60,493 bases of DNA from Vicingaceae bacterium (GCA_019429185.1 JAHYJH010000009.1:1-60493), one strand, 5' to 3'; positions 42,275 to 50,675 are shown, counted from the first letter of the stretch. Notes: a model not told the origin generated them from the sequence alone. Translations and numbers: made by a program.

Positions 42275-42761
42275 ACACTACCTCCGATTTAGTGAGCCAT
42301 TTTCCCCAATTTTTATCGTAACCATGCACTTTTTTAGTCGTTTTTTTGCTTGAATCCACTACTTCATACCCTTGATTCGTCCAATGAAAAATTCCTCCGT
42401 ATAAATTGTAAACCTTATACCCTTTCTTTTGTAATTGTTCTCCTATTTTTTCGCTTCGGTAACCAATAGAACAGTAAACTACAATGGGTTTATTGGTTGG
42501 AATTTCTTTACTTATTTTTTTGATGGAAAAATTGTTGTACCCAACATAACTGGCATTTTTGATGTGGCTTACCTCAAATTCTTCTATTTCACGAGCATCT
42601 AAAACAGTAAATTCAGCAAGGTGTTGGTTTAATGAATCCACCGAAATAACAGGAACAGTTTGAGCAATGTGGTCGTCTAACACTTTTTTAAATGCCGCAT
42701 CTTGAGCCATGGTTTGTTGCATGGTTATTAGGAATAATAATATGGGTATTATTTTTTTCAT
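42264..42761 (-). CDS. Periplasmic rhodanese-domain protein
   Basis: About 165 aa from the ATG at 42761. It has a signal peptide (ILLFLITMQQTMAQ) and a single rhodanese domain (~40-140) with the active-site loop VVYCSIGYRSEK, Cys included, and ...VYNLYGGIFHWTNQG. It could transfer sulfur (as sulfane) in the periplasm, for example making thio-arsenicals or protecting against thiol stress. A rhodanese gene between arsS and the glycosyltransferase gene suggests a part in arsenosugar metabolism, by position only. Confidence 0.88.
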   Translation of the reverse strand: MKKIIPILLFLITMQQTMAQDAAFKKVLDDHIAQTVPVISVDSLNQHLAEFTVLDAREIEEFEVSHIKNASYVGYNNFSIKKISKEIPTNKPIVVYCSIGYRSEKIGEQLQKKGYKVYNLYGGIFHWTNQGYEVVDSSKKTTKKVHGYDKNWGKWLTKSEVVYGK

Positions 42762-42784
42762 TTTTTTAATGGAGTAGAAAATTA

Positions 42785-42910
42785 TTAACGTATTCAATGA
42801 TTAATAAAAAGATTCTTCACTTCATTTTGCTATCCCGAAATTCGGAGTGCAAAATTTTATTCAGAATGACACTAATAACAAACTTTTTACTCAATTTTCA
42901 TAATTTCTAT
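42785..42910. repeat. Dispersed repeat between arsS and rhodanese genes
   Basis: Contains GATTCTTCACTTCATTTTGC, CCCGAAATTCGG (perfect 12-bp palindrome) and TTATTCAGAATGACAC, a pattern typical of dispersed Bacteroidota intergenic repeats. The 163-bp gap has no ORF, so the repeat may interrupt an originally tighter operon. Confidence 0.5.
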
Positions 42911-42923
42911 TTTTTTCATCCCT

Positions 42924-44003
42924 CTACGTAGCCCCTCCTTCGGAGGGGTTGGGGAGGCTTCCTTGACAACTACTTCCTGCTCCAGCAGTGCAACCATAAC
43001 AATGTTGCGAAGTAATAATTGCTCTGTTTTGCAGCACTTTTTCGTTGTATGCTGAAATGTGTTGCACTTTGCTTGCCACTTTTAAATCTAACATTTGGTT
43101 AAAATCGCAATCGTATAAATAACCATCCCAACTTACCGAAATAGTGTTTTTGCACATTACATTAGCAACAGCAGCAGGGTTAAAAGCTTCTACCAACGCA
43201 TACATATAGTCTTCGTAATTATCGGAAGCAATTAAGTATTCCAAAAATCGGCTTATGGGTAAATTGGTAATGACAAATAGGTTGTTAAACTCAATGTTAA
43301 AATCTCGTTTTAAGGCTTTTTTAAAATCGTTTTCCAATGCTTTTTGGTCGGCAGGAAGAAAAGCCCCTGTTGGGTTATACACTAAATCGAGTTGTAAACC
43401 GCTACCTTCTTTTCCATAACCCACAGCATTAAGTTCTTCCAACGCTTTAATGGATAGTTTAAAAACACCACTACCTCTTTGCCTGTCGGTCATATCTTGC
43501 GTATAATGCGGCATGGAAGAAACTACATGAATGTTGTGTTTTTTGAAAAACTCGGGTAAATCGTAATACTTTGGGTTGGAGCGTAAAATGGTTAAATTGC
43601 TACGAACAATAAAATCGTTGACACCAATTTTGGAAGCTTCTTCAACAAACCATCTAAAGTTTGGGTTCATTTCGGGTGCTCCACCAGTTAAATCAAGCGT
43701 ATGAGCTTTGGTGTTTTTTATCACATCTAAACATTGCAGCATGGTTTCACGCGTCATAATTTCTTTACGATCGGGACCAGCATCTACGTGGCAATGTGCA
43801 CAAACCTGATTGCACATATAACCAACATTGATTTGCAGAATTTCTATGGAGTTAGGGTTTAGTGGAAATTGTTGGCTTACTTTCAATTTTTCGGTAAACG
43901 AGGGTAATTTTCCATCGGCAAAAATGCCATTGGAAAGAAACCGCAATTGTTCTTTGGGTTCGGAAAGTTTGTTTTTTCTTGCAAGTAAGGATTTTGTAGC
44001 CAT
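42924..44003 (-). CDS. arsS: Arsenosugar biosynthesis radical SAM protein ArsS
   Basis: A 359-aa radical SAM enzyme. The [4Fe-4S] cluster motif is CNQVCAHC (C64, C68, C71). A later Cys-rich region includes MCKNTISVSWDGYLYDCDF and CYGCTAGAGSSC. ArsS-type enzymes adenosylate (dimethyl)arsenite with the 5'-deoxyadenosyl group of SAM, giving the arsenosugar backbone. The start at 44003 lies three bases after the AhpD-like gene. The last ten residues and stop (from about NPSEGG onward) are encoded by a CCTCC/GGAGG palindrome at 42932-42948, a repeat-derived tail. Confidence 0.94.
   Translation of the reverse strand: MATKSLLARKNKLSEPKEQLRFLSNGIFADGKLPSFTEKLKVSQQFPLNPNSIEILQINVGYMCNQVCAHCHVDAGPDRKEIMTRETMLQCLDVIKNTKAHTLDLTGGAPEMNPNFRWFVEEASKIGVNDFIVRSNLTILRSNPKYYDLPEFFKKHNIHVVSSMPHYTQDMTDRQRGSGVFKLSIKALEELNAVGYGKEGSGLQLDLVYNPTGAFLPADQKALENDFKKALKRDFNIEFNNLFVITNLPISRFLEYLIASDNYEDYMYALVEAFNPAAVANVMCKNTISVSWDGYLYDCDFNQMLDLKVASKVQHISAYNEKVLQNRAIITSQHCYGCTAGAGSSCQGSLPNPSEGGAT
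42932..42948. repeat. Palindrome CCCCTCC-TTC-GGAGGGG at the arsS end
   Basis: A 7-bp stem followed by GTTGGGGAGGC. It is the same family as the element within merA (27459-27475) and covers the final arsS codons. Confidence 0.8.
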
Positions 44004-44006
44004 AAA

Positions 44007-44342
44007 TTACATCGAAAGTTTTTTGTGTTTATTCATCATTTGAACACCATGTACCAATGTTGCTCCACTTTGAATGGCAGCTCCAACATGTACTGCTTCC
44101 ATCATTTCTTCTTTGGTAATGCCTCGTTGCAAGCCATCTTTAGTATAAGCATCTATGCAATACGGACAATGCACCACATGCGAAACTGCTAAGGCAATTA
44201 ATGATTTTTCACGAGCAGATAACGCTCCTTCTTCAAATACTTTTCCGTAATATTCAAAAAACTTTTTGCCAAGTTCTTCGCTCCATTCGGTTATTTCACC
44301 AAATTTTTTTAAATCAGATGAATCGTAATAGTTATTTGCCAT
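44007..44342 (-). CDS. AhpD-like arsenosugar biosynthesis-associated protein
   Basis: A 111-aa all-helical protein of the carboxymuconolactone decarboxylase/AhpD superfamily. The redox CxxC motif is in HVVHCPYCIDAYTKDG (~56-71), preceded by REKSLIALAVSH and followed by EEMMEAVHVGAAIQSGA. Such peroxidase-like proteins accompany ArsM/ArsS clusters and probably handle thiol or arsenic redox. It is the first gene of the core arsenosugar set; 54 bp separate it from the M43 protease gene upstream, so a separate promoter is possible. Confidence 0.9.
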   Translation of the reverse strand: MANNYYDSSDLKKFGEITEWSEELGKKFFEYYGKVFEEGALSAREKSLIALAVSHVVHCPYCIDAYTKDGLQRGITKEEMMEAVHVGAAIQSGATLVHGVQMMNKHKKLSM

Positions 44343-44396
44343 AATTGAAAAATGTTAAAAGATTAGTCGTTATAAAATTAAATTCCTTACAAAGGT

Positions 44397-45266
44397 CTAT
44401 AAAGTAGCCAGATATTTACGGTATTTATTGGCAAAATTGTGCATCAGTTTATATTGTAGAGATGAAAATTTCATTTTACAGTGAGAAGGATAGTAACTCA
44501 TGAAATTATGAATATCAGGATTAACAGGATATTCAGAGCCATCATGTAGTCCTAAAAATTTGCAATTTTGATCAATTTTTCCATTCGGGTCGGCAGGAGT
44601 GTCACAAACATAATCGCCCGATTCTTTACAGTTAGTTCCATCAGGCAATTCATCGGTACTTAATTCTACCGGACTTTTACCAAAAGTGTGTTGTAATCCG
44701 AAAAAATGACCTAATTCGTGCTGAATAGTATGTCCATTTAATATGGTTTTTTCATTAATAATAAGATAATTTAAAGAGGTGTTTTTATAAATTGAAAAAT
44801 TTTCTGTTAACACATTGGTATAACCGTTTAGCGATTTTCCTTTAGCTACAATGTAAATGTTGATGTTGTTTTTAACATTATATTGCCGTAAAATAGTATC
44901 TCTAATATTCTTATTATTAAAAATGGTGTCGATGTTGTGATTGGATTGTAGGAAATGAATGTGTGGATGAACAGAAAAAGAAATGTTTGCCTTTTTAAAA
45001 ATATAATTCAGTTCACTTTCAATATCTTTAGGATTAATAGCATTGTTTTTAGTGGAAGTGGCATTAATTAACTGAACTGCAAATTTAACAGGAGGGTAAA
45101 TAGATGTGTCTTCTAGAAGAGTTGTTAATTCAGAACCTCCCTTTGCTGTACAAAAATCGGTACCACAAAAGCGGTGCATTTCTGGTTCTTCAGACTTTTT
45201 ATTTTTACATGAGTGAAAGCCAATTAACAATATAAAGGTAAAAGAAAGTAAGAAGCTATTTTTCAA
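44397..45266 (-). CDS. M43 (pappalysin-like) metalloprotease lipoprotein
   Basis: A 289-aa secreted zinc protease. It has a lipobox at GFHSCKNK (Cys ~20). The extended zinc motif HELGHFFGLQH is at about residues 183-193, and the Met-turn region FMSYYPSHC near 258 carries the expected Met. The paired Cys around CKESGDYVCDTPADP are typical of the M43 cytophagalysin group. The start is a TTG at 45266 that overlaps the previous stop (TTGA), indicating coupling. It is the last gene of the ECF sigma-led operon or continues into the arsenosugar genes. Confidence 0.88.
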   Translation of the reverse strand: MKNSFLLSFTFILLIGFHSCKNKKSEEPEMHRFCGTDFCTAKGGSELTTLLEDTSIYPPVKFAVQLINATSTKNNAINPKDIESELNYIFKKANISFSVHPHIHFLQSNHNIDTIFNNKNIRDTILRQYNVKNNINIYIVAKGKSLNGYTNVLTENFSIYKNTSLNYLIINEKTILNGHTIQHELGHFFGLQHTFGKSPVELSTDELPDGTNCKESGDYVCDTPADPNGKIDQNCKFLGLHDGSEYPVNPDIHNFMSYYPSHCKMKFSSLQYKLMHNFANKYRKYLATL

Positions 45267-45637
45267 TGGTTTATTTTAGGATTAATAGACAACAATTTTA
45301 GCCTTAACTTGTTAATTAACTCGGTTAATTCGACAAAAGTATTCAGTTCGTCAGCTGAAATAATTTCTTGTATGTTTTTTGGATTGGTTTTAAGTAATAC
45401 ACAAGGAACTCGATTTGGTTTATAATTTATTTTTTGAAGTTGATTTTTATATAGAAATATTGACTTAATGTCCAACTCATTTAAAAAGTTTTGCCATTGC
45501 TTTTTTGCTCCAAAATTTCCATAAGTAATGGAGCATAAAGAACAAACATAAGTAGATGGCGAAATCAGTTTATGAGAAAAATCGAAAAGTGAATTAATTG
45601 CTCCTGATTTTGCATTATAAATAAAAATTAACTCCAC
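45263..45637 (-). CDS. Conserved hypothetical protein with CxxC motif
   Basis: A 124-aa cytoplasmic protein. The N-terminus IFIYNAKSGAINSLFDFSHK and the segment TYVCSLCSITYGNFG are conserved-looking. The CSLC motif resembles a redox or metal-binding dithiol, and KQWQNFLNELDI with later LYKNQ suggests a thioredoxin-like alpha/beta fold. No function is known to me. The start is a GTG at 45637, two bases after the DUF3179 stop, and the end overlaps the M43 gene, so it lies inside a tightly coupled operon. Confidence 0.65.
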   Translation of the reverse strand: MELIFIYNAKSGAINSLFDFSHKLISPSTYVCSLCSITYGNFGAKKQWQNFLNELDIKSIFLYKNQLQKINYKPNRVPCVLLKTNPKNIQEIISADELNTFVELTELINKLRLKLLSINPKINH

Positions 45638-45639
45638 AC

Positions 45640-46485
45640 TTATAAGTTGGCTTTAACTTGTTGTGTTTCTTCTTCGGTAAACTTTTTCCATGTTTTTGGA
45701 GGCTCCATGGTTTGACCACTTTTTAGCACTTTTAAGTTGGGAATATTTTTGGCTTTAATTGCTGCCCAAGTAATGTCTTCCCAGTTTTCTTTATTGTATT
45801 CTATTAAGTTGGTTTCGAGCATAGGTCCTGAAACAGCTTTACCAATAAGTGGCCACCAGGTGCTTTCGGTTTCTCTGTCCCAAAATACAAAACCATCTAA
45901 TCCATCCCAAACAGTTTCATCAAAATAAGTGTAACCGCTTAATGCAAATGTGAACACGTTGTCGCCAAGTTTACGGGTGTAAATTGCTCCCAAATCGGCT
46001 AAAACGCAATAAGCAGCCATTATGGGTTCACCACCAACTACATCGTTTACTATTTCGTGATGGGTTAATAAATCAACACTATAAGCACGAGCATCGCCAT
46101 TAATGTTTACAAACAAAAACCGTGAAGAATCAGTAATAGCGGTATCTTTTTCGGCTTCTTCCATAGAAATATATTTTGGTTTAATGAGTGCATGAAACCT
46201 TTCTCTTCCAATACCAAAATGAAAGTTTTCTTCTTTTAAAGTTAAATTAGATACGTCAAAATGCCAAGTAGAATCTTCTCCACCATACATCATGCGTTTG
46301 CCATCAACTGTTAAAAATTTACCGTTTTCAAGGGCATTGGGATATTTTCGTTTTTCAGGTTTTTCGTCAATAACTTCGGTAGAGGAAGAAATTTCTGTTG
46401 ATTCGTTCTTGTTGGTATGTTCAGAAGAACAACTAACTGATAATAAAATAATTAAAAAAATATAAATCAAATATTTTGTTGTCAT
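45640..46485 (-). CDS. DUF3179 family lipoprotein
   Basis: A 281-aa lipoprotein (lipobox LLSVSCSSE, Cys at ~19). The body matches DUF3179: RFLFVNINGDARAYSVDLL, HHEIVNDVVGGEPIMAAYCVL and VFWDRETESTWWPLIGKAVSG. DUF3179 proteins are periplasmic and of unknown activity; a conserved Cys in the AAYCVL segment could be catalytic or metal-binding. It is preceded by the anti-sigma gene (5 bp) and followed by the CxxC protein gene (2 bp). Confidence 0.88.
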   Translation of the reverse strand: MTTKYLIYIFLIILLSVSCSSEHTNKNESTEISSSTEVIDEKPEKRKYPNALENGKFLTVDGKRMMYGGEDSTWHFDVSNLTLKEENFHFGIGRERFHALIKPKYISMEEAEKDTAITDSSRFLFVNINGDARAYSVDLLTHHEIVNDVVGGEPIMAAYCVLADLGAIYTRKLGDNVFTFALSGYTYFDETVWDGLDGFVFWDRETESTWWPLIGKAVSGPMLETNLIEYNKENWEDITWAAIKAKNIPNLKVLKSGQTMEPPKTWKKFTEEETQQVKANL

Positions 46486-46490
46486 AATTG

Positions 46491-46757
46491 TTAAGATTGG
46501 GTTTCATTTATTTTTTTGATGATAGTTTCTTTAAGGTGAGGATTTTCTTCGATATGAAAATGTTCTGTCTCTGGGTCATTATTAGTTTTAGAGAAAAACT
46601 CATCAATTAACAGGCTTTGTTTTTTATAATTTTGACAAGCTTTGCAAACAGATAAATGTAGTTTTAGTTTTACTTTATCAACAAAAGAAAGGGATTCAAT
46701 CTTTTCTTGTTCCACCATTTCGGTGGCTTTCTTACATGATAGTTTTAAGAAACTCAT
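46491..46757 (-). CDS. Zinc-finger anti-sigma-like protein (soluble)
   Basis: An 88-aa protein with the ZAS-type motif H-x3-C-x2-C in LHLSVCKACQNYKKQ and an upstream Cys (KLSCKKATEM). It has no membrane helix, so it is a soluble ZAS anti-sigma factor that could sense redox or metal stress through zinc release. It lies six bases after the sigma factor gene and is therefore the obvious partner. Thiol-based sensing beside an arsenic operon is attractive but inferred. Confidence 0.8.
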   Translation of the reverse strand: MSFLKLSCKKATEMVEQEKIESLSFVDKVKLKLHLSVCKACQNYKKQSLLIDEFFSKTNNDPETEHFHIEENPHLKETIIKKINETQS

Positions 46758-46763
46758 AGTTTT

Positions 46764-47333
46764 TTAGTTAGTCCAATTTTTTTCGATACAAATTTTCAGT
46801 TGTAGTTTTGCCCTATGAATCATTTGCCAATAATTGGACGAAGTAATATTTAATTCCTTACAAATTTCAGATGCATTTTTATCTTTTTGGTATTTCGATT
46901 CAATTGCTAATCGCCAGTTATTAGGCAATTTACCTATGCACAAGCTTAAAACAGTATTAAAATCTTGATTATCTAACAAATGTTCTTCGTCCTGCCATGT
47001 GGATAAAGAAGTGTTCGTCCAGTGTCCATCGGAATTAAATAATTCATCCGTAGCTTTCATAAAAACTTGCTCATCTTTGGTTGTATTTACTATGTTTTTA
47101 GCAGATTTTCTATAGTAATCAATAATTTTATTATTTAATATTGAAAACAACCAAGTTTTAGGCTGGCTATCAAACTTAAAGTTATTTAATGATTTAAAAG
47201 CTGCCATAAAAGTTTCTTGCACTATATCTTCAGCTATTTCTTTATTGGATGTTTTGTGATATGCCCACGAATAAAGAATGTCAGAATAAATATTTACCCA
47301 TTCAGTAAATTGATTGTTGATATTTTTATTCAT
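46764..47333 (-). CDS. ECF sigma factor
   Basis: A 189-aa group IV sigma-70 factor. Region 2 is seen at DILYSWAYHKTSNKEIAEDI, then FKFDSQPKTWLFSILNNKI. Region 4 is at SEICKELNITSSNYWQMIHR with the usual HTH. The linker between regions (~85-130) is longer than average and acidic. It is the first gene of a minus-strand run that continues through anti-sigma, DUF3179, CxxC protein and M43 protease, possibly into the arsenosugar operon. It is probably autoregulated, as most ECF factors are. Confidence 0.92.
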   Translation of the reverse strand: MNKNINNQFTEWVNIYSDILYSWAYHKTSNKEIAEDIVQETFMAAFKSLNNFKFDSQPKTWLFSILNNKIIDYYRKSAKNIVNTTKDEQVFMKATDELFNSDGHWTNTSLSTWQDEEHLLDNQDFNTVLSLCIGKLPNNWRLAIESKYQKDKNASEICKELNITSSNYWQMIHRAKLQLKICIEKNWTN

Positions 47334-47513
47334 AAAAAAGTAAAAATTTAAAGTTGAATTTCAATATTATAATAGTTCAACCGCTCTATTTTATAGACAT
47401 TAAATACATTTTATTTTTATCTTATTTGTTAAATTAATTTTTTCAATAAGAATGGAAAAATTCAAAAGTACTATTATCCTTAAATTACACCTTACTTTTT
47501 TATTGATATTTTT

Positions 47514-49955
47514 CTAAAACTTAAACACAAACCCAGCTAAAAAGTTGGTTCCTGCTTGTGGATAATAAAAGTTTTCGGTAATTAAATCATTGTAAATATA
47601 GCTGTAAGTATAACCATTACTGCTATACATTGTATCAAAAATATTGTTGACCATTAAATGGAAAGAAAGTTCTCTCATTTTTTTAGGCAACAGCATAAAA
47701 CTAATTCGTGCATCAACAGTTTGGTAAGCCGCTATAGCTCTATTGTTGTTGGAGGTGTTATCTAAAAATTGTTTGCCAACATACTTGGTTTGCACCATTA
47801 AGTTTACTTGTTTAATAGGACTATAATGAATACTTGCTGCAGCAATAACATTTGGAGAAAAAGCAATATCGGTATTGGTGTAATTGTTTTCAATAATATC
47901 AAAATCAGTAGTATAATCATATAATACTTCTGTAAATTTTTCAATTTTATTCTGAGAGAAGGTGGCATTTGCATTCAACGCCACTTTTTTACTGATTAAG
48001 AAAGTACCTTCTAACTCAATACCTGTTCTGTAACTTTTATCCACATTGGTTCTTATGGAAGAGCCAACATCGTTTAATTCTCCTGTTAATACTAACTGAT
48101 TGGTGTAATCCATGTAATAAAAATTGGCTTTTAACCCTAGTTTTTTAAGTTTTAATCCAACACCTGCTTCGTAATCTATCAACATTTCGTGTTTAGGTTG
48201 TTCATTGGCAGGATTGTCAATAAAATCGGTTCTTACAGGCTCTCTATTGGCAACACTTACCGAGGCATAAACTCTCAACTTATCATTAAACTGAAAATTT
48301 ACCCCTCCTTTTGGATTAAAGAAAACAAAGTTGGTGTCAACCTCTATTTCTCTTAAATCGTTGTCAATTCCTTTAGTTTGGTAGGCAATGGTTCTGATTT
48401 GTAAATCTCCAAAAAGCGTTAATTTTTCGCCTATTAGGTAATCCGCTTTTAAGAAGGTGTTGAAATCCTCTTTTTGTGCATTATTGTCGTAATATTTATC
48501 TCTAATGTTGGTGTTTTTAGCATATTCCATCCAAATAATTTCTCCAAAATGGTCGCCATCATAACTGTTGTAACCACCCCCTAAAACTAACGAAAGTTTA
48601 GAGGAAGTATAATTTAAACTATAAGTTGTACCGTAAAAATGGTTGTCGAGCCAACGTCTTCTAATAAGGTCTGTTCTATTTATGGTATCTGTTCCAGCAA
48701 TAAAGTTACCTAAACCGTAATTAGAAAATTTATCATTCTTCTTAAATTGCTCAAAATAACCTCTTCCATACGTGTAGTGTAATGCTGCATTAGCACTTAG
48801 TTTTGATGAAAACTTGTGAGAAAATAATAGCTGAAAATGATCTTGTTGGTAATTATCAACCTCATTATCATATTCGTAATAGTTATACGTTCTACCTGAA
48901 TTAAGTAAGTTGTAGGTTTGAGCAGAATCCAAACCATTATTCATAGCATGAGTTTCCATATCTTCTTTATTGCCTGTAATTCGGCTTTCGGGAGTTCCCC
49001 ACCACGATTGGTAGGTTCTTTCTTTTCCTGCAAAATGGATTAATTTAAGAGAGGTTTTATCTGCATAATAACCTGCTGATAAGTAATAACTTTTTAAATC
49101 AGAAGTAGCTCTATCAATATATCCGTCAGATTTAATATAAGAAGCTCTACCATCAAACGCCCAGTGTTTGTTGATTAATCCTGTTCCGAATTTAGCAGTA
49201 TATTTTTGCGTATTAAATGAACCATAAGAAGTTGCTATTTCTCCATAAGGATTTTCTTTTAAGGTAGAAGTTTGTAAATTAACTGTTGCTCCAAAAGCCG
49301 CTGCTCCGTTAGTTGAAGCACCTACACCACGCTGAATCTGGATGTTTTCTGTGCTTGAGGCAAAATCGGGCATGTTTACCCAAAAAGTTCCTTGAGATTC
49401 CGCATCATTAATAGGAATACCATTTACGGTTACATTAATTCTTGTTCCGTCAGAACCTCTAATTCTAAATCCAGTATAACCAACTCCTGCACCAGCATCA
49501 CTTGTAGAAACTAAGGAAGTAGTGTTTTGCAGTAAAAATGCAATATCCTGACCCAAGTTATTTTTTTCAATATCGCTATAAGAAATATTATCATGAGCTA
49601 TTGGTGCATTTTCTTTTACCCTAGTAGCAGCAACAACAAGCTCGTCTAAGTTTTGCTGACTTTCTTTTAAGGTAATTTTATACTCACGATTTTCTGTGAG
49701 ATTTTCGATTTTTAGCTTTTTAGTTTCATAACCAATGTAGCTAATTTCAATATCATAGCTCGAAGAGTCTAAGTTATTGAGTTTAAAATAACCATTATTG
49801 TCCGAAAAAGTACCTTTATAGGTGTCGGTAATTTTAATGGTTGCTCCAACAACAGGATTTGCTGAGGAATCTTTAATTGTTCCATAAATGGAAAATTGTG
49901 CGAAACTACTTGCAGCTGCAAGCATTGTAGTCGCCAAAAACATCATTTTTTTCAT
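47514..49955 (-). CDS. TonB-dependent receptor under TPP riboswitch (probable thiamine receptor)
   Basis: About 813 aa from the ATG at 49955 (signal MKKMMFLATTMLAAASSFAQ). An N-terminal carboxypeptidase-like regulatory domain (~22-95) is followed by a plug domain with GFRIRGSDGTRINVTVNGIP and NIQIQRGVGASTNGAAAFG. A 22-strand barrel ends in GFVFKF. Receptors of this class import scarce nutrients with TonB energy. The TPP riboswitch directly upstream makes thiamine or a thiamine phosphate the likely substrate. No pnuT or thiamine pyrophosphokinase gene is adjacent. Confidence 0.92.
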   Translation of the reverse strand: MKKMMFLATTMLAAASSFAQFSIYGTIKDSSANPVVGATIKITDTYKGTFSDNNGYFKLNNLDSSSYDIEISYIGYETKKLKIENLTENREYKITLKESQQNLDELVVAATRVKENAPIAHDNISYSDIEKNNLGQDIAFLLQNTTSLVSTSDAGAGVGYTGFRIRGSDGTRINVTVNGIPINDAESQGTFWVNMPDFASSTENIQIQRGVGASTNGAAAFGATVNLQTSTLKENPYGEIATSYGSFNTQKYTAKFGTGLINKHWAFDGRASYIKSDGYIDRATSDLKSYYLSAGYYADKTSLKLIHFAGKERTYQSWWGTPESRITGNKEDMETHAMNNGLDSAQTYNLLNSGRTYNYYEYDNEVDNYQQDHFQLLFSHKFSSKLSANAALHYTYGRGYFEQFKKNDKFSNYGLGNFIAGTDTINRTDLIRRRWLDNHFYGTTYSLNYTSSKLSLVLGGGYNSYDGDHFGEIIWMEYAKNTNIRDKYYDNNAQKEDFNTFLKADYLIGEKLTLFGDLQIRTIAYQTKGIDNDLREIEVDTNFVFFNPKGGVNFQFNDKLRVYASVSVANREPVRTDFIDNPANEQPKHEMLIDYEAGVGLKLKKLGLKANFYYMDYTNQLVLTGELNDVGSSIRTNVDKSYRTGIELEGTFLISKKVALNANATFSQNKIEKFTEVLYDYTTDFDIIENNYTNTDIAFSPNVIAAASIHYSPIKQVNLMVQTKYVGKQFLDNTSNNNRAIAAYQTVDARISFMLLPKKMRELSFHLMVNNIFDTMYSSNGYTYSYIYNDLITENFYYPQAGTNFLAGFVFKF

Positions 49956-50023
49956 AAAAAAATAAATTTTGACGAAAGTTAAGGGGCTAAACAATCGTAT
50001 TTGTTTAACTTAATTTGATTTTT

Positions 50024-50122
50024 ATTGTCCTACCTACGCCAGCATTATCTGGATCAGGTTTATTTTCTCAATTGCTCAAGAAAAATGGGTATAATCTCAG
50101 CCTGAAAAGTAAGGCACCCCAA
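50024..50122 (-). promoter_or_regulatory. TPP (thi-box) riboswitch
   Basis: On the minus strand the sequence shows the hallmarks of the TPP aptamer in order: GGGGTGCC, GGCTGAGATTATACCC (the CUGAGA core), then CCTGATCCAGATAATGCTGG and CGTAGGTAGG closing helix P1. It ends about 70 nt before the TonB receptor ATG. The stretch just upstream (GCCCCATCTCATTGGGG) could pair alternatively with the 5' strand of P1. Confidence 0.93.
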
Positions 50123-50144
50123 TGAGATGGGGCAAAGGTAATAC

Positions 50145-50675
50145 TTAAATGGAGTTTTCCAAGAAACTAATACATTTTTTTAAACGAGTTTCAACATCTC
50201 CAGAAATAATGGTAAAAGAAAAACCAAGTTGATTCAAAATTTGGAGATGTTGCTCAAAAATAAATTTTCTATCTTCTATTCTTGGATGTTCTCTTAGTGG
50301 GTCGGCTTCCCAAGGCAAATCAATATTGCACAAAAAATAATGTTTATTGGGTTGATTGGAAATCGCATTATTTATCCATTCAATTTCTTTGTCGTATTTT
50401 ATTTTTAACCAAATTTTAAAAGTAATTAAATCAGTATCTATAAAAAGTAGCGAAGGATTTTGACTAATAGCCTCTTGTTCAAATTTAAGTTGATTCTCAG
50501 CCATTTTTAACACGTCATGCAATTCATACGGTTTAGTTAAGTTGTTTAAATAAGTTCTAGCTTGTTCTTCTACCAAAGGAGCTTCAAAACGATTAGCCAA
50601 CAAAGTAGTCAGTGTCGTTTTTCCAGTAGATTCTGGACCTGTTAGAACAAATTTATTTAAAATCAAGTTATACAA
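50145..50675 (-). CDS. NadR-like ATPase / ribosylnicotinamide kinase-like protein
   Basis: A 176-aa P-loop protein with Walker A GPESTGKTT (residues ~13-21), then VEEQARTYL and the Walker B-like LFIDTDLITFKIW. It corresponds to the C-terminal kinase domain of NadR; the adenylyltransferase domain is absent. In Bacteroidota such genes often lie beside pnu transporters and thiamine receptors, where a nucleoside or vitamin kinase role is proposed. The start is a TTG at 50675; no ATG keeps the P-loop. It ends just upstream of the riboswitch. Confidence 0.85.
   Translation of the reverse strand: MYNLILNKFVLTGPESTGKTTLTTLLANRFEAPLVEEQARTYLNNLTKPYELHDVLKMAENQLKFEQEAISQNPSLLFIDTDLITFKIWLKIKYDKEIEWINNAISNQPNKHYFLCNIDLPWEADPLREHPRIEDRKFIFEQHLQILNQLGFSFTIISGDVETRLKKCISFLENSI

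Noticed and set aside
31425-47333. Genomic island with integrase and att sites
   Set aside because: No integrase, transposase, tRNA or direct repeat flanks were found; the metal genes are clustered but transfer is not shown by the sequence.
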